From assembly GCA_022824205.1 (NCBI GenBank), contig JAJEAI010000096.1:1-46329 (forward strand): a stretch of DNA of 46,329 nt, written 5' to 3'. Within the stretch, counting starts at the first letter, position 1, and the number at the start of each line of letters is the position of its first letter. The notes below the pieces were generated by a model. The model did no database searches and had not been told where the DNA came from. It worked only from the letters and a program-made list of their open reading frames with translations. A program made the position numbers and the translations under genes. This document shows, piece after piece, positions 6,817 through 14,933 of this stretch. This DNA comes from Candidatus Binatia bacterium. Lineage in GTDB: Bacteria > Desulfobacterota > Binatia > UBA9968 > JAJDTQ01.

Positions 6817-8718
6817 ATGTCAGAAACACGTATCGCCACAAGGCACGAAGCGTCAACCGACGCGTACGACGAAGATCGCGATTCGCGACCGGCAGAAACC
6901 GATTTCGCCAAGCTGGCCGCGAAGGCCATCTCCCGGCGCGGCTTCCTGAGCGGCGGCGTCGCCTTCGCGGCTTCCGCGTTCGTCATGAGCACCGGGGTGC
7001 TCAAGCCCCTCGCCGCTCTGGCCGGCGCCAACCGCTTCGGGTTCGACGCGGTGGCGGCCAACACCCTCGACACGGTCACCGTGCCCAAGGGCTACGGTTG
7101 GCACGCGGTGGCGAGATGGGGCGATCCGCTTTGGTCACGCGGCCCCGAGTTCGACCAGAAGACCCGCGGAACGGGAGCCAGCCAGGAACTCGCCTTCGGC
7201 GACAACAACGACGGCATGGCGCTGTTCAACCACCGCGGCCACAGCGTGCTGGCGGTCAACAACGAGTACGTGAACCGCGGCATCGTCTTCGAGGGCGGCG
7301 GCAAGCTGCCCCGCAACGCGGACGACGTGCGCAAGAGCAAGGCGGCTCACGGCGTGTCGGTGGTGGAGATCCGACGCAAGGACGGCAAGTGGTCCATCGT
7401 CAAGGACTCGCCCTACAACCGCAAGATCACGGGCGATACGCCCATGGAGATCACCGGACCAGCGCGCGGTCACGATCTCGTGAAGACGGCGGCCGATCCC
7501 ACGGGCACGCGCACCCTCGGCACCTGGAACAACTGCGGCAACGGCCGCACCCCTTGGGGCACCTACCTCACCTGCGAAGAGAACTTCGACGATTATTTCT
7601 CCTCGGCCGACGCCGGCGCCAAGGTTACCCCCGAGTTCAAGCGCTACGGGGTCGACGCGAAGGACAAGTACGGCTGGGCCATGACGGACGAGCGCTTCGA
7701 CATCGCCAGGCACCCCAACGAACCCAACCGCGCGGGCTACATCGTCGAGATCGATCCGCTGGACCCCAAGTCGACTCCCAAGAAGCGCACCGCCCTCGGC
7801 CGCTTCAAGCACGAGAACGCCGAGCTGGTGTTGACCGCCAACGGTCAGGTGGTGGTCTACCTGGGCGACGACGAGCGCGGCGAGTTCCTCTACAAGTTCG
7901 TGAGCGACGGCCGCTACGTCGAGGGCGGCAACAACGCCGACCTGCTGGAGACGGGCAAGCTCTACGTCGCCAAGTTCGCCGACGGCGGCCGCGGCGAGTG
8001 GGTGGAACTGACTCCCCAGGCCACGGGCATGGCCTCCGCCGCGGAGGTCTGCATCCATACGCGCCTCGCCGCCTCGGCGGTGAAGGCCACCACCATGGAC
8101 CGCCCCGAATGGGTGGCCGCCAACCCCAAGAAGGCCGAGGTCTACTGCGCCCTCACCAACAACAAGAACCGCGGCAAGAAGCCCAACGCCGGCGGCGACG
8201 CGACGCCCGTGGGCGGACCCAACCCCCGCGCCGGCAACCTCTACGGCCAGATCGTGCGCTGGCGACCGGACGGCGGCGACCACCTGGCCCCCGGCTTCGT
8301 CTGGGACCTGTACGTGGTGGCGGGCAACCCCACGGTGCACCAGGGCGCCAACGCCGGTTCGAAGAACGTCAACAAGGGCAACATGTTCAACTCCCCGGAC
8401 GGTATCGCCTTCGACCGCAACGGCATGCTGTGGATCCAGACAGACGGAAACTACTCCGACGCCGAGGGTTTCGCGGGGCAGGGCAACAACCAGATGCTGG
8501 TGGGCGACCCGGTGACGGGCGAGATCCGCCGCTTCCTGGTGGGACCCAAGGAATGCGAGATCACGGGGATCGCATGGAGCGCGGACGGCAGGACCGTGTT
8601 CGTGGGCATCCAGCATCCGGGCGAACGGGGCAACAGCCACTTCCCGGACGGCGGCGACACCGTGCCACGGTCCACCGTGATCGCGGTGACCCGCGACGAC
8701 GGCGGCCTCATCGGCTGA
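6817..8718 (+). CDS. phoX: PhoX-like alkaline phosphatase (DUF839), Tat-exported
   Basis: A 633-residue protein with a twin-arginine signal: S39-R40-R41-G42-F43-L44, then a hydrophobic stretch up to about residue 70. The rest matches the DUF839/PhoX family, with segments such as WGTYLTCEENFDDYF, GRFKHENAELV, YLGDDERGEFLYKF, NMFNSPDGIAFD and GIQHPGERGNSHFPDGGD. PhoX enzymes are periplasmic calcium/iron phosphatases that release phosphate from organic esters. The frame is open to 6118, but the ATG at 6817 places the Tat motif correctly and is preceded by GGGG. A strong terminator follows. Calcium and iron ligands were not checked one by one, so a PhoX-like esterase of other specificity remains possible. 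Confidence 0.85.
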   Translation: MSETRIATRHEASTDAYDEDRDSRPAETDFAKLAAKAISRRGFLSGGVAFAASAFVMSTGVLKPLAALAGANRFGFDAVAANTLDTVTVPKGYGWHAVARWGDPLWSRGPEFDQKTRGTGASQELAFGDNNDGMALFNHRGHSVLAVNNEYVNRGIVFEGGGKLPRNADDVRKSKAAHGVSVVEIRRKDGKWSIVKDSPYNRKITGDTPMEITGPARGHDLVKTAADPTGTRTLGTWNNCGNGRTPWGTYLTCEENFDDYFSSADAGAKVTPEFKRYGVDAKDKYGWAMTDERFDIARHPNEPNRAGYIVEIDPLDPKSTPKKRTALGRFKHENAELVLTANGQVVVYLGDDERGEFLYKFVSDGRYVEGGNNADLLETGKLYVAKFADGGRGEWVELTPQATGMASAAEVCIHTRLAASAVKATTMDRPEWVAANPKKAEVYCALTNNKNRGKKPNAGGDATPVGGPNPRAGNLYGQIVRWRPDGGDHLAPGFVWDLYVVAGNPTVHQGANAGSKNVNKGNMFNSPDGIAFDRNGMLWIQTDGNYSDAEGFAGQGNNQMLVGDPVTGEIRRFLVGPKECEITGIAWSADGRTVFVGIQHPGERGNSHFPDGGDTVPRSTVIAVTRDDGGLIG

Positions 8719-8747
8719 ACCGTCGCTACCTTCCTTTCCCTCTTCCC

Positions 8748-8775
8748 GAGGGAGGGCGCCTCGGCGCCCTCCCTC
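8748..8775 (+). terminator. Rho-independent terminator after the phosphatase gene
   Basis: GAGGGAGGGCGCC pairs perfectly with GGCGCCCTCCCTC, a 13-bp stem with a minimal loop, followed by a pyrimidine-rich CTCCTTTCTCC tract. It lies 30 bp after the stop codon of the PhoX-like gene. The T-run is interrupted, so termination strength is uncertain. Confidence 0.65.
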
Positions 8776-8874
8776 GCTCCTTTCTCCGCGGCTTGCAGGC
8801 AAGGGCGCGACCATGTATAAGGGCGGGTTCACGGTGACGCGATCGATTGCGCCCAAGGCTTTGCCGACGTCAGC

Positions 8875-9624
8875 ATGATCACGCCCAATCAAACACTCCT
8901 TTCCTTTCTTGCCGTGGCGTTCTCCCTGACCCTGTTCCACTCCGCCGGCGCCGAGACCTGCGTGGAGGCCGGAGACGCCGAAACGGGAGTCTCCTGCGAG
9001 CACGGAGACGGCGTCCGGGCCGGTCATGGCGCCGCGTCCGAGGGCCACGACGACCCTGCGCGCATGGTGCACATCCACCGGATGACGTGCAAGGACGGAG
9101 CGGTGGCCCGGTGGAAACCCGTGGACCGCGACCTGGTGACGTTCAAGGTCAATGATTGGGCCGGCGTGCCCCTGGAGATCGCGCTCGCGGTACGTCGCGG
9201 CGTGTTGCAATGGAACCGCGTGCAGCCGTTCTACGCCATGTGGGAGACGGCGAAGGACGAAGCCGACATCACCATCGAGCTGTTCGACGACGTGTTGCCC
9301 GGGATCGTGGGCGCTACCAAGGTCAAGTGCCGCAACGGACAAGAAGGAATTCGCAAGGCCTACGTCTTCATGGGGCTCAGGGGGGTGGGGGCCGTGGAGG
9401 CCCAGAACATGACCGCCCACGAGATCGGGCACGCCATGGGTCTGGGCCACTCGGATCGCAGCCACGACCTCATGGACGCCAGGCTGGCGGAAAAGAACAT
9501 CGACGAACGCACGATCTGTCCCAGCAACCTGGATCGCGCGGGATTGATCGCCGGCATGCACTCCTATTCCATTCCCGAGGATGAGTGGAGCGAAATGGAA
9601 TGCTGGGGGCGGACTTCGGGATGA
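8875..9624 (+). CDS. Secreted metzincin (matrixin-like) zinc metalloprotease
   Basis: A 249-residue protein with an N-terminal signal peptide (hydrophobic residues 8-20, likely cleavage after AGA at 26). It has the full metzincin zinc site HEIGHAMGLGHSD (H182, E183, H186, H192) and a nearby HDLM (M200) that can serve as the Met-turn. It is small for a matrixin, with no propeptide cysteine switch recognised; two cysteines lie just after the signal and two more around 72-152. The substrate is unknown; it would act in the periplasm or outside the cell. Its stop codon overlaps the start of the OtsB gene (ATGA at 9621-9624), so the two are probably co-translated. Confidence 0.8.
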   Translation: MITPNQTLLSFLAVAFSLTLFHSAGAETCVEAGDAETGVSCEHGDGVRAGHGAASEGHDDPARMVHIHRMTCKDGAVARWKPVDRDLVTFKVNDWAGVPLEIALAVRRGVLQWNRVQPFYAMWETAKDEADITIELFDDVLPGIVGATKVKCRNGQEGIRKAYVFMGLRGVGAVEAQNMTAHEIGHAMGLGHSDRSHDLMDARLAEKNIDERTICPSNLDRAGLIAGMHSYSIPEDEWSEMECWGRTSG

Positions 9625-10421
9625 GCGAATGGACGATCCCCTCCGCGCTGGCCGACTTTCATGACATCGAGAATACCATCGAGGGCAGGCGCGCGGCGGT
9701 GTTCCTCGACTACGACGGGACCCTGACTCCCATCGTCGACACGCCCGAGCAGGCCGAGCTCTCCGACGAGATGCGCGCGGTGGTGCGGCGGCTGGGCGAC
9801 CGTTGCGTGACCGCCATCGTCAGCGGGCGCACGCGCAGGGACGTGCAGGCACACGTCCGCCTCGACAATCTCTTCTACGCCGGAACACACGGATTCGAGA
9901 TCGTCGGGCCGGAGGGCTCCGGCATCCACCACGAGGTGGGACAGGAGTTTCTCCCGGCCATGCAGGAACTGCATCAGCGGCTGCGCCGCGCCCTCGGGGA
10001 TACTCCCGGCCTCTTGCTGGAGACCAAGGGCTACTCCCTGGCGGTGCACTACCGGCTCGTGCAAGAGTCCGCGGTGACGCGGGTGGAATCCGTCGTCGAC
10101 GGGTTGATGGCGGACTACCCCACGCTGCGCAAGACCCACGGCAAGAAGGTGTTCGAGATCCGCCCGCGCTTCAACTGGAACAAGGGCAAGGCGGTCCAGT
10201 GGATTCTGGAGGCCCTCGACCTCGACCACGCGGACGTGGTGCCGTTCTACATGGGCGACGACACCACCGACGAGGATGCCTTCGAGGTGCTGGAGGGCAG
10301 GGGCGTCGGGATCCTCGTGGCGGACGAGCCCCGTTCGACCGCGGCGCGGTACCGGCTGGAGGACAGCGCCGAGGTGGCGCGGTTCCTTCAGTCTCTGGTA
10401 CGTATCCTGCATGTGCCGTAA
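9621..10421 (+). CDS. otsB: Trehalose-6-phosphate phosphatase
   Basis: This 266-residue HAD-family phosphatase shows motif I FLDYDGTLTPI (nucleophile D30, acid/base D32), TAIVSGRTRRDV (motif II region), GTHGFEI, and motif IV MGDDTTDEDAF (around 212-220). These are the signatures of OtsB, which removes phosphate from trehalose 6-phosphate, the last step of OtsAB trehalose synthesis. The ATG at 9621 overlaps the protease stop; an in-frame GTG at 9585 would add 12 residues of no homology. No OtsA synthase gene lies in the window, so its partner is elsewhere or the substrate is a different sugar phosphate. Confidence 0.9.
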   Translation: MSEWTIPSALADFHDIENTIEGRRAAVFLDYDGTLTPIVDTPEQAELSDEMRAVVRRLGDRCVTAIVSGRTRRDVQAHVRLDNLFYAGTHGFEIVGPEGSGIHHEVGQEFLPAMQELHQRLRRALGDTPGLLLETKGYSLAVHYRLVQESAVTRVESVVDGLMADYPTLRKTHGKKVFEIRPRFNWNKGKAVQWILEALDLDHADVVPFYMGDDTTDEDAFEVLEGRGVGILVADEPRSTAARYRLEDSAEVARFLQSLVRILHVP

Positions 10422-10439
10422 CACCCGCCCGCCAAGCTG

Positions 10440-11654
10440 ATGGAGGATCGGCGCCAAGAGTTCTGGAGCCGGCTCCGTGCCGGGGGCATTCCCGGCGTTC
10501 CGGATGAGTTCTCGGTCACGTTCGCGCACCAAGTGATCCCGCCCGCCGTGCTGGACGAGATCGACGCGTTCATCCGTGTCTTCGAGGACGTCACCACCCG
10601 GCCCGCGTGGCAGGAGGCCGTGGTCGGTTCGTCGGGCCAGAGCGTGCCGGCGCACCGGCCGGAGGTCTGCTTCTTCAGCGCCTGGGACTTCCACCTGCCT
10701 CCCGGAGGCCCGTGGCAGGTCATCGAGTTCAATGACAACGGCTCCGGGCTTCTCTTCGCCGGTCTCATCAACGAAGGCTACCACGCACTCCTGGAGCCGG
10801 ACCTCCAGCAGGCCGTCGAAGCGCCGCCGTCGGCGGCCGAGTTGGGCCAACACATCCTTCGCATGGTGCGGCGGGAGGCCGAGGGTTTCTTCGGCGGGAT
10901 GCCCGACGGGCTCTTCCTCATCCTCGACGAGCCCGACGCCCTGGAACGGGGCAAGTTCCAGCGCGAGATGGAGATGCTGCGGGAGTTGTTTCGCGGGGAG
11001 GGCTGGCGCGCGGAAGTGGCCTCCACGGCGGATCTCGACTGGGACGGAGCGCGGCTGCGACACCGCGGCGAGCCGGTTTCCTTCATCGTGAACCGTTCCA
11101 CGGACTTCTTCCTGGAGAAGGAAGTCACGCGCGCGTTGCGCGACGCGTTCCTGGAAGCCCACGTCTACGTCGCGCCCAGCCCCTTCACCTACGCCACGCG
11201 CAGCGACAAGCGGCTGCTGGAGTTCCTTTCCCTGCCGCAATGGGATCGGGATCTCGGCATCGAACCCGGCGAGCGCGCGGTCCTGAGCCGGCACATTCCC
11301 GAGACCCACCTGCTCCGGCCCGACAACCTCGACGGCCTCGCCGCGGACCGGGACCGGTTCGTCTTCAAGCCCATGCGAAGCCACGCGAGCCGCGGCTTTC
11401 TGCCCAGCGCGCGCGTGGGACGCTCGCGCCTGCAACGGCTGGTGCGGCGCGGCGAGGGCTACGTCGCCCAGCGCAAGGTGGGACGGCCACGCATCGCCCT
11501 CGGCGACGGCGCGCACGTTTGGGCCGACCTGCGCGTGTGGGCCTACCGTGGCGAGCGCGTGCTCCTGTCAGGGCGCACCTCCATAGACGAAAATTCCCTG
11601 GACCTGCGCCCGCCCGCGGGGTGGCTCCCCACCTTCGCCGGCAGGGACGTTTGA
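10440..11654 (+). CDS. ATP-grasp-like protein of unknown function
   Basis: A 404-residue cytoplasmic protein starting 18 bp after otsB. Segments such as WQVIEFNDNGSGLLFAG, FIVNRSTDFFLEKE, DRFVFKPMRSHASRG, YVAQRKV and ADLRVWAYRGERVLLSGRTS resemble the phosphate-binding loop, lysine strand and metal-binding strand of ATP-grasp ligases (K in VFKPM, Q in VAQ, DLR plus R near the end). No signal or membrane segment is seen. ATP-grasp enzymes join a carboxylate to an amine or thiol. The adjacency to otsB suggests a role in compatible solute, peptide or cell-surface chemistry, which is inference. The family was not recognised by name, and no good Shine-Dalgarno is present, suggesting translation coupled to otsB. 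Confidence 0.5.
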   Translation: MEDRRQEFWSRLRAGGIPGVPDEFSVTFAHQVIPPAVLDEIDAFIRVFEDVTTRPAWQEAVVGSSGQSVPAHRPEVCFFSAWDFHLPPGGPWQVIEFNDNGSGLLFAGLINEGYHALLEPDLQQAVEAPPSAAELGQHILRMVRREAEGFFGGMPDGLFLILDEPDALERGKFQREMEMLRELFRGEGWRAEVASTADLDWDGARLRHRGEPVSFIVNRSTDFFLEKEVTRALRDAFLEAHVYVAPSPFTYATRSDKRLLEFLSLPQWDRDLGIEPGERAVLSRHIPETHLLRPDNLDGLAADRDRFVFKPMRSHASRGFLPSARVGRSRLQRLVRRGEGYVAQRKVGRPRIALGDGAHVWADLRVWAYRGERVLLSGRTSIDENSLDLRPPAGWLPTFAGRDV

Positions 11655-11729
11655 GGAGTTGACCGCCCCGGCGGTGTGGTCTACCTATGGACGAGTTCCG
11701 GGGGCAGGAAGGCGGCCTGCCTTTACTCT

Positions 11730-11782
11730 CGTCATTCCCGCGAAAGCTTGCCCTCGACACCGATCGGGGGCGGGAATCCAGG
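11730..11782. repeat. Dispersed palindromic repeat, long-arm variant
   Basis: CGTCATTCCCGCGAAAGC followed by an inserted TTGCCCTCGA segment and closing with GGGCGGGAATCCAGG. The same variant recurs at 41345-41396 and, inverted, at 22057-22108. It lies in the intergenic space before the ThDP enzyme gene. Confidence 0.85.
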
Positions 11783-11843
11783 GGTGGGGGAGCGCGAACA
11801 TTGACGCCGACGCGGACCAACGCACCGAATGGAGGAACGACAC

Positions 11844-13553
11844 ATGATCGAAGTCAACGGACTCACGGGCGGAGAGGCCTTCCTGCGCGTTCTGTCGGGC
11901 ATGGGCGTGGAGCGCGTCTTCGCGTCGCCGGGCTCGGAGTGGTCGCCGGTGTGGGAGGCCCTGGCCAAGCCGGACGAGAGCATGCCGGTGTACCTGAGCT
12001 CGCGCCACGAAGAGATCGCGCTGGCCATGGCCAGCGGCTACGCCAAGGCCACCGGCAAGCTGCCGGGCGTGATGATCCACACCACCGTCGGCGCGCTGCA
12101 CGGTTCCATGGCCCTTCGCGGGGCGCTCCACGAGCAGGTGCCCATGGTGGTCTTCACCGGCGAGTCCATCGCCTTCGGCGAGGATGACGGCCCCGATCCC
12201 GGCGGCCAGTGGATGCGCTTCCTCTCGGACGTGGGCGGCCCGGCCCGCCTGGTGGACCGTTGCGTGAAGTGGAGCTTCGGGGTCAACGACAAGAACATCC
12301 TGGTCTCCACCATCCAGCGCGCCTGCCAGATGGCCATGAGTTCGCCGCGCGGGCCGGTGTTCGTGTCGCTGCCCATGGAATACCTGTTCGACAAGGTCAC
12401 CCGTGAGGCGCCTCTCAAGGTGTCCATGCCCACCATGCCGAGCCCGGACCCCGAGGGGATCGCCGAGCTGGCGGGTCTGCTGCGCACGGCGCGGAACCCC
12501 GTCATCGTGAGCGAGAACGCCGGCAAGAACACCGTCATTGTGGAGCGCATGGTGGAGCTGGCGGAGCTGCTCAACGCCCCGGTGGTGGAGACCCGCAGCA
12601 GCGGCTACTTCAACTTCCCGCGGGACCACGACCTGCACGGCGGCTTCGAGCCCGGCGACTACATGGCCGGCGCCGACGTGGTGTGCCTCATCGGTGCGAC
12701 CCAGCCGTGGCATCCGGCATCGGCGGCCATCGCGCAGGGCGCCAAGGTGGTGGCCCTGGACGAGGAGCCGCTGCACATGAACCTGCCCTACTGGGGCGTG
12801 CAGGTGGACCTGAGCATCGCTGGCGAGTTGGAGGCCTCCCTGGGCGCGCTCGTGGAGCGGCTCGGCAAGGACGGGGTCGACGGCGCCGCCGCCGTGGAAC
12901 GACGCGCCAAGCTGCGGGAGCAGGGCGCGGCGCGCCGGGCGGCGTGGGCGGAGCATGCCCAAAGCCTGGAGTCCAAGGAGCCCATGGACACCGACTGGGT
13001 CATGTACCAGCTCAACCAGGTGCTCCCCGAGGACGTCTACCTGGTGGAGGAGACCATTACGCACCGCATGGCGCTGCACCAGTACCTGGACCGGGTCAAG
13101 CCGGGCAACTTCTTCAGCGGCTGCATCGGCGGCCTGGGCACGGGCCTCGGCACCGCCCTGGGGGTCAAGGCCGCGGAGCCGGACCGTCCCGTGGTGCTGA
13201 TCATCGGCGACGGCTCCTTCAACTACAACCCCGGCATCGCGGGCTTCGGCTTCGCCCAGGAATTCCGCATGCCGATCCTCATCGTGCTCATGAACAACCA
13301 CGGCTACAAGTCCATGAAGCGCGGCGTGCCCGCGTACTATCCCGACGGTTGGGCGGTGCGGACGAACCAGTTCGTCGGCACCTCCATCGCGCCGGCGCCG
13401 GACTATCCGGCCATCGCCCGGGCCTTCGACGGCTTCGGCGAGCGGGTGCAGAATCCGGCCGAGGTCAAGGGGGCGCTGGAACGGGGACTCCAGGCCGCCC
13501 GTGAAGGACGGCTGGCGCTGGTGGACCTCTGGCTGGAACCGGTGAACGACTAG
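11844..13553 (+). CDS. Thiamine-diphosphate-dependent enzyme (acetolactate synthase / benzoylformate decarboxylase-like)
   Basis: A 569-residue protein with the three-domain layout of the acetolactate synthase/decarboxylase superfamily. The N-terminal Pyr domain has the cofactor-activating glutamate in SSRHEEIALAMASGYAKATG (E56), the middle domain spans about 190-330, and the C-terminal PP domain carries the ThDP motif GDGSFNYN...LIVLMNN. These cytoplasmic enzymes decarboxylate 2-oxo acids or join the resulting aldehyde unit; the exact substrate cannot be read. The ATG at 11844 has GGAGG eight bases upstream. An FAH-family hydrolase gene follows after 138 bp on the same strand, so both may serve one 2-oxo-acid or aromatic catabolic route. 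It is not a standard IlvB: no IlvH partner is near. Confidence 0.85.
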   Translation: MIEVNGLTGGEAFLRVLSGMGVERVFASPGSEWSPVWEALAKPDESMPVYLSSRHEEIALAMASGYAKATGKLPGVMIHTTVGALHGSMALRGALHEQVPMVVFTGESIAFGEDDGPDPGGQWMRFLSDVGGPARLVDRCVKWSFGVNDKNILVSTIQRACQMAMSSPRGPVFVSLPMEYLFDKVTREAPLKVSMPTMPSPDPEGIAELAGLLRTARNPVIVSENAGKNTVIVERMVELAELLNAPVVETRSSGYFNFPRDHDLHGGFEPGDYMAGADVVCLIGATQPWHPASAAIAQGAKVVALDEEPLHMNLPYWGVQVDLSIAGELEASLGALVERLGKDGVDGAAAVERRAKLREQGAARRAAWAEHAQSLESKEPMDTDWVMYQLNQVLPEDVYLVEETITHRMALHQYLDRVKPGNFFSGCIGGLGTGLGTALGVKAAEPDRPVVLIIGDGSFNYNPGIAGFGFAQEFRMPILIVLMNNHGYKSMKRGVPAYYPDGWAVRTNQFVGTSIAPAPDYPAIARAFDGFGERVQNPAEVKGALERGLQAAREGRLALVDLWLEPVND

Positions 13554-13569
13554 GAGTCTGTCTGGAAGA

Positions 13570-13644
13570 GGGGCGACCGCGGGTCGCCCCTACGGCGGTC
13601 CGCCTCTCCGGGACCCCGATTGTAGGGGCGACCCGCGGTCGCCC
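13570..13644. repeat. MITE-like inverted pair of GTAGGGGCGACCCGCGGTCG repeats
   Basis: Two inverted copies of a palindrome-rich unit (GTAGGGGCGACCCGCGGTCG plus CCC) occupy 13570-13593 (minus orientation) and 13622-13644 (plus orientation), separated by 28 bp. A third copy, identical over the shared length, is at 34767-34790 inside another element. The pair could fold into one large hairpin between the ThDP enzyme and FAH genes. Confidence 0.8.
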
Positions 13645-13691
13645 TTGGATGGCTGAGGCGCAGGCTATCGGAAATACAAGGAGCATTCCGC

Positions 13692-14597
13692 GTGAAAATA
13701 CTTCGCTTCAACGACGACCGCATCGGCGTCCTCAAGACCGACAGCGACGTCGTGGACGTGAGCGGCATCATCCAGTACCGGGTCGAGAAGGGGCCCCAAC
13801 GGGTGATGGAAGAGGTCATCGCCAACTTCGACGACTACCGCAAGGAGTTCGACCGGCTGTGCCGGGAGGGATCGGGCTTCCCGCTGAGCGTCGCGAAGCT
13901 GCTGGCGCCCATCCCGCGGCCGAGCAAGTGCCTGGCCGCCTTCGTCAACTACCTCGACTCGCCGGAACGCACTCCCGACACGCTCCCCATCGAGTTCTTC
14001 TACAAGGCGCCCGAGCTGCTGGGGCCGGAAGGAGCGGTGGAGTTGCCCGACATTCCGGCGGTGGTGGTGACCCAGCCCGAGGCCGAGCTGGCCTTCGTCA
14101 TGGGATCGTGCGGCCGCAACGTCTCCGAGGCCGACGCCATGGACGCGGTGTTCGGCTACGTGCCTTTCTTCGACATCTCCAACCGCGGCATGGTGCGCCG
14201 CACCCAGTTCCTGCCCAAGGGACAGGGCAGCCACAGCCCCTGCGGCCCCTGGATCACCACCGCCGACGAGGTCCCCGACCCCCACGACCTCACGGTCAAG
14301 TCCTGGGTCGGCGGCGAGGCCCGGCAGGACTACAACACCCGCCACATGGCCCACAAGATCCCCGAGCTGGTCTCATGGCTGTCGCGCTTCGTGCAACTCC
14401 AGCCCGGCGACGTCATCGCCACCGGCACCTACCACGTGGGCCTCGGCCCCATGAACAACGGCGATACCCTGGAGATCGACATCGAGAAGCTCGGCAAGGC
14501 GCGTTTCACCGTCCGCGCCGACGGCCCGCGCAAGGACGTGGAGTGGATGCCCGGGAAGTCGCAGCCGCCCGCGGGGGGCGGGATGTCGAGGGTGTAA
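13692..14597 (+). CDS. Fumarylacetoacetate hydrolase (FAH) family protein
   Basis: A 301-residue FAH-fold enzyme. The metal triad is visible as E130 and E132 in PEAELAFVMG and D161 in FFDISNRG; GPWITTADEV, FVQLQPGDVIATGT and GDTLEIDIEKLG are typical of the family. Members hydrolyse or decarboxylate beta-dioxo acids such as acylpyruvates or oxaloacetate, using Mg or Mn. It starts with GTG at 13692, with AAGGAG ten bases upstream, and is complete for its subfamily. It follows the ThDP enzyme on the same strand, which makes a shared catabolic route plausible. The intervening inverted repeat may separate or attenuate transcription. The substrate is unknown. Confidence 0.85.
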   Translation: MKILRFNDDRIGVLKTDSDVVDVSGIIQYRVEKGPQRVMEEVIANFDDYRKEFDRLCREGSGFPLSVAKLLAPIPRPSKCLAAFVNYLDSPERTPDTLPIEFFYKAPELLGPEGAVELPDIPAVVVTQPEAELAFVMGSCGRNVSEADAMDAVFGYVPFFDISNRGMVRRTQFLPKGQGSHSPCGPWITTADEVPDPHDLTVKSWVGGEARQDYNTRHMAHKIPELVSWLSRFVQLQPGDVIATGTYHVGLGPMNNGDTLEIDIEKLGKARFTVRADGPRKDVEWMPGKSQPPAGGGMSRV

Positions 14598-14657
14598 GGA
14601 AGAGTCTGTGAAGAACGACCCGAAGCACACCCTACGAATCGTCATTCTCCGGCGAAA

Positions 14658-14849
14658 CAGGCTGTGTCAGAACTCCATTCAAGAGAGGCAACAATCCCCT
14701 GAATCGTCATTCCCGCGAAAGCGGGAATCCAGGGGCGGTGGCGGGGCGCTGCAGCGGCGTTTCCCCGCTCCACCCCACCTGGATTCCCGCTTTCGCGGGA
14801 ATGACGGATGGCGTTTAGTCGCCAGGAAGCAGCGTTTTGGCACAGCCTG
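14658..14849. repeat. Nested palindromic MITE-like element, about 192 bp
   Basis: The outer inverted arms are CAGGCTGTGTCAGAAC (14658-14673) and GTTTTGGCACAGCCTG (14834-14849). Inside is a second inverted pair, CGTCATTCCCGCGAAAGC... (14705-14733) and its complement (14778-14806). The element fills most of the 336-bp gap between the FAH and sodium channel genes; nothing else is seen there. A copy with the same architecture and nearly the same length is at 36469-36661. Confidence 0.85.
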
Positions 14850-14933
14850 GAAAGCGGGAATCCAGGCGGCGTGTGGGCGGGGACACCGGCCAGGTGGTCC
14901 CTCTCCATGGTTCCAGTTTCTGCAACGTCGAGG

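Noticed and set aside
7135-9561. Open frame of about 800 codons on the minus strand across the phosphatase and protease genes
   Set aside because: It is antisense to two clearly recognised genes, shows low-complexity composition expected from GC-rich codon bias, and has no recognisable domain.
11844-13553. Calling the ThDP enzyme IlvB and linking it with IlvD in branched-chain synthesis
   Set aside because: There is no small regulatory subunit, ilvD is 26 kb away, and the neighbour is an FAH-type catabolic enzyme.
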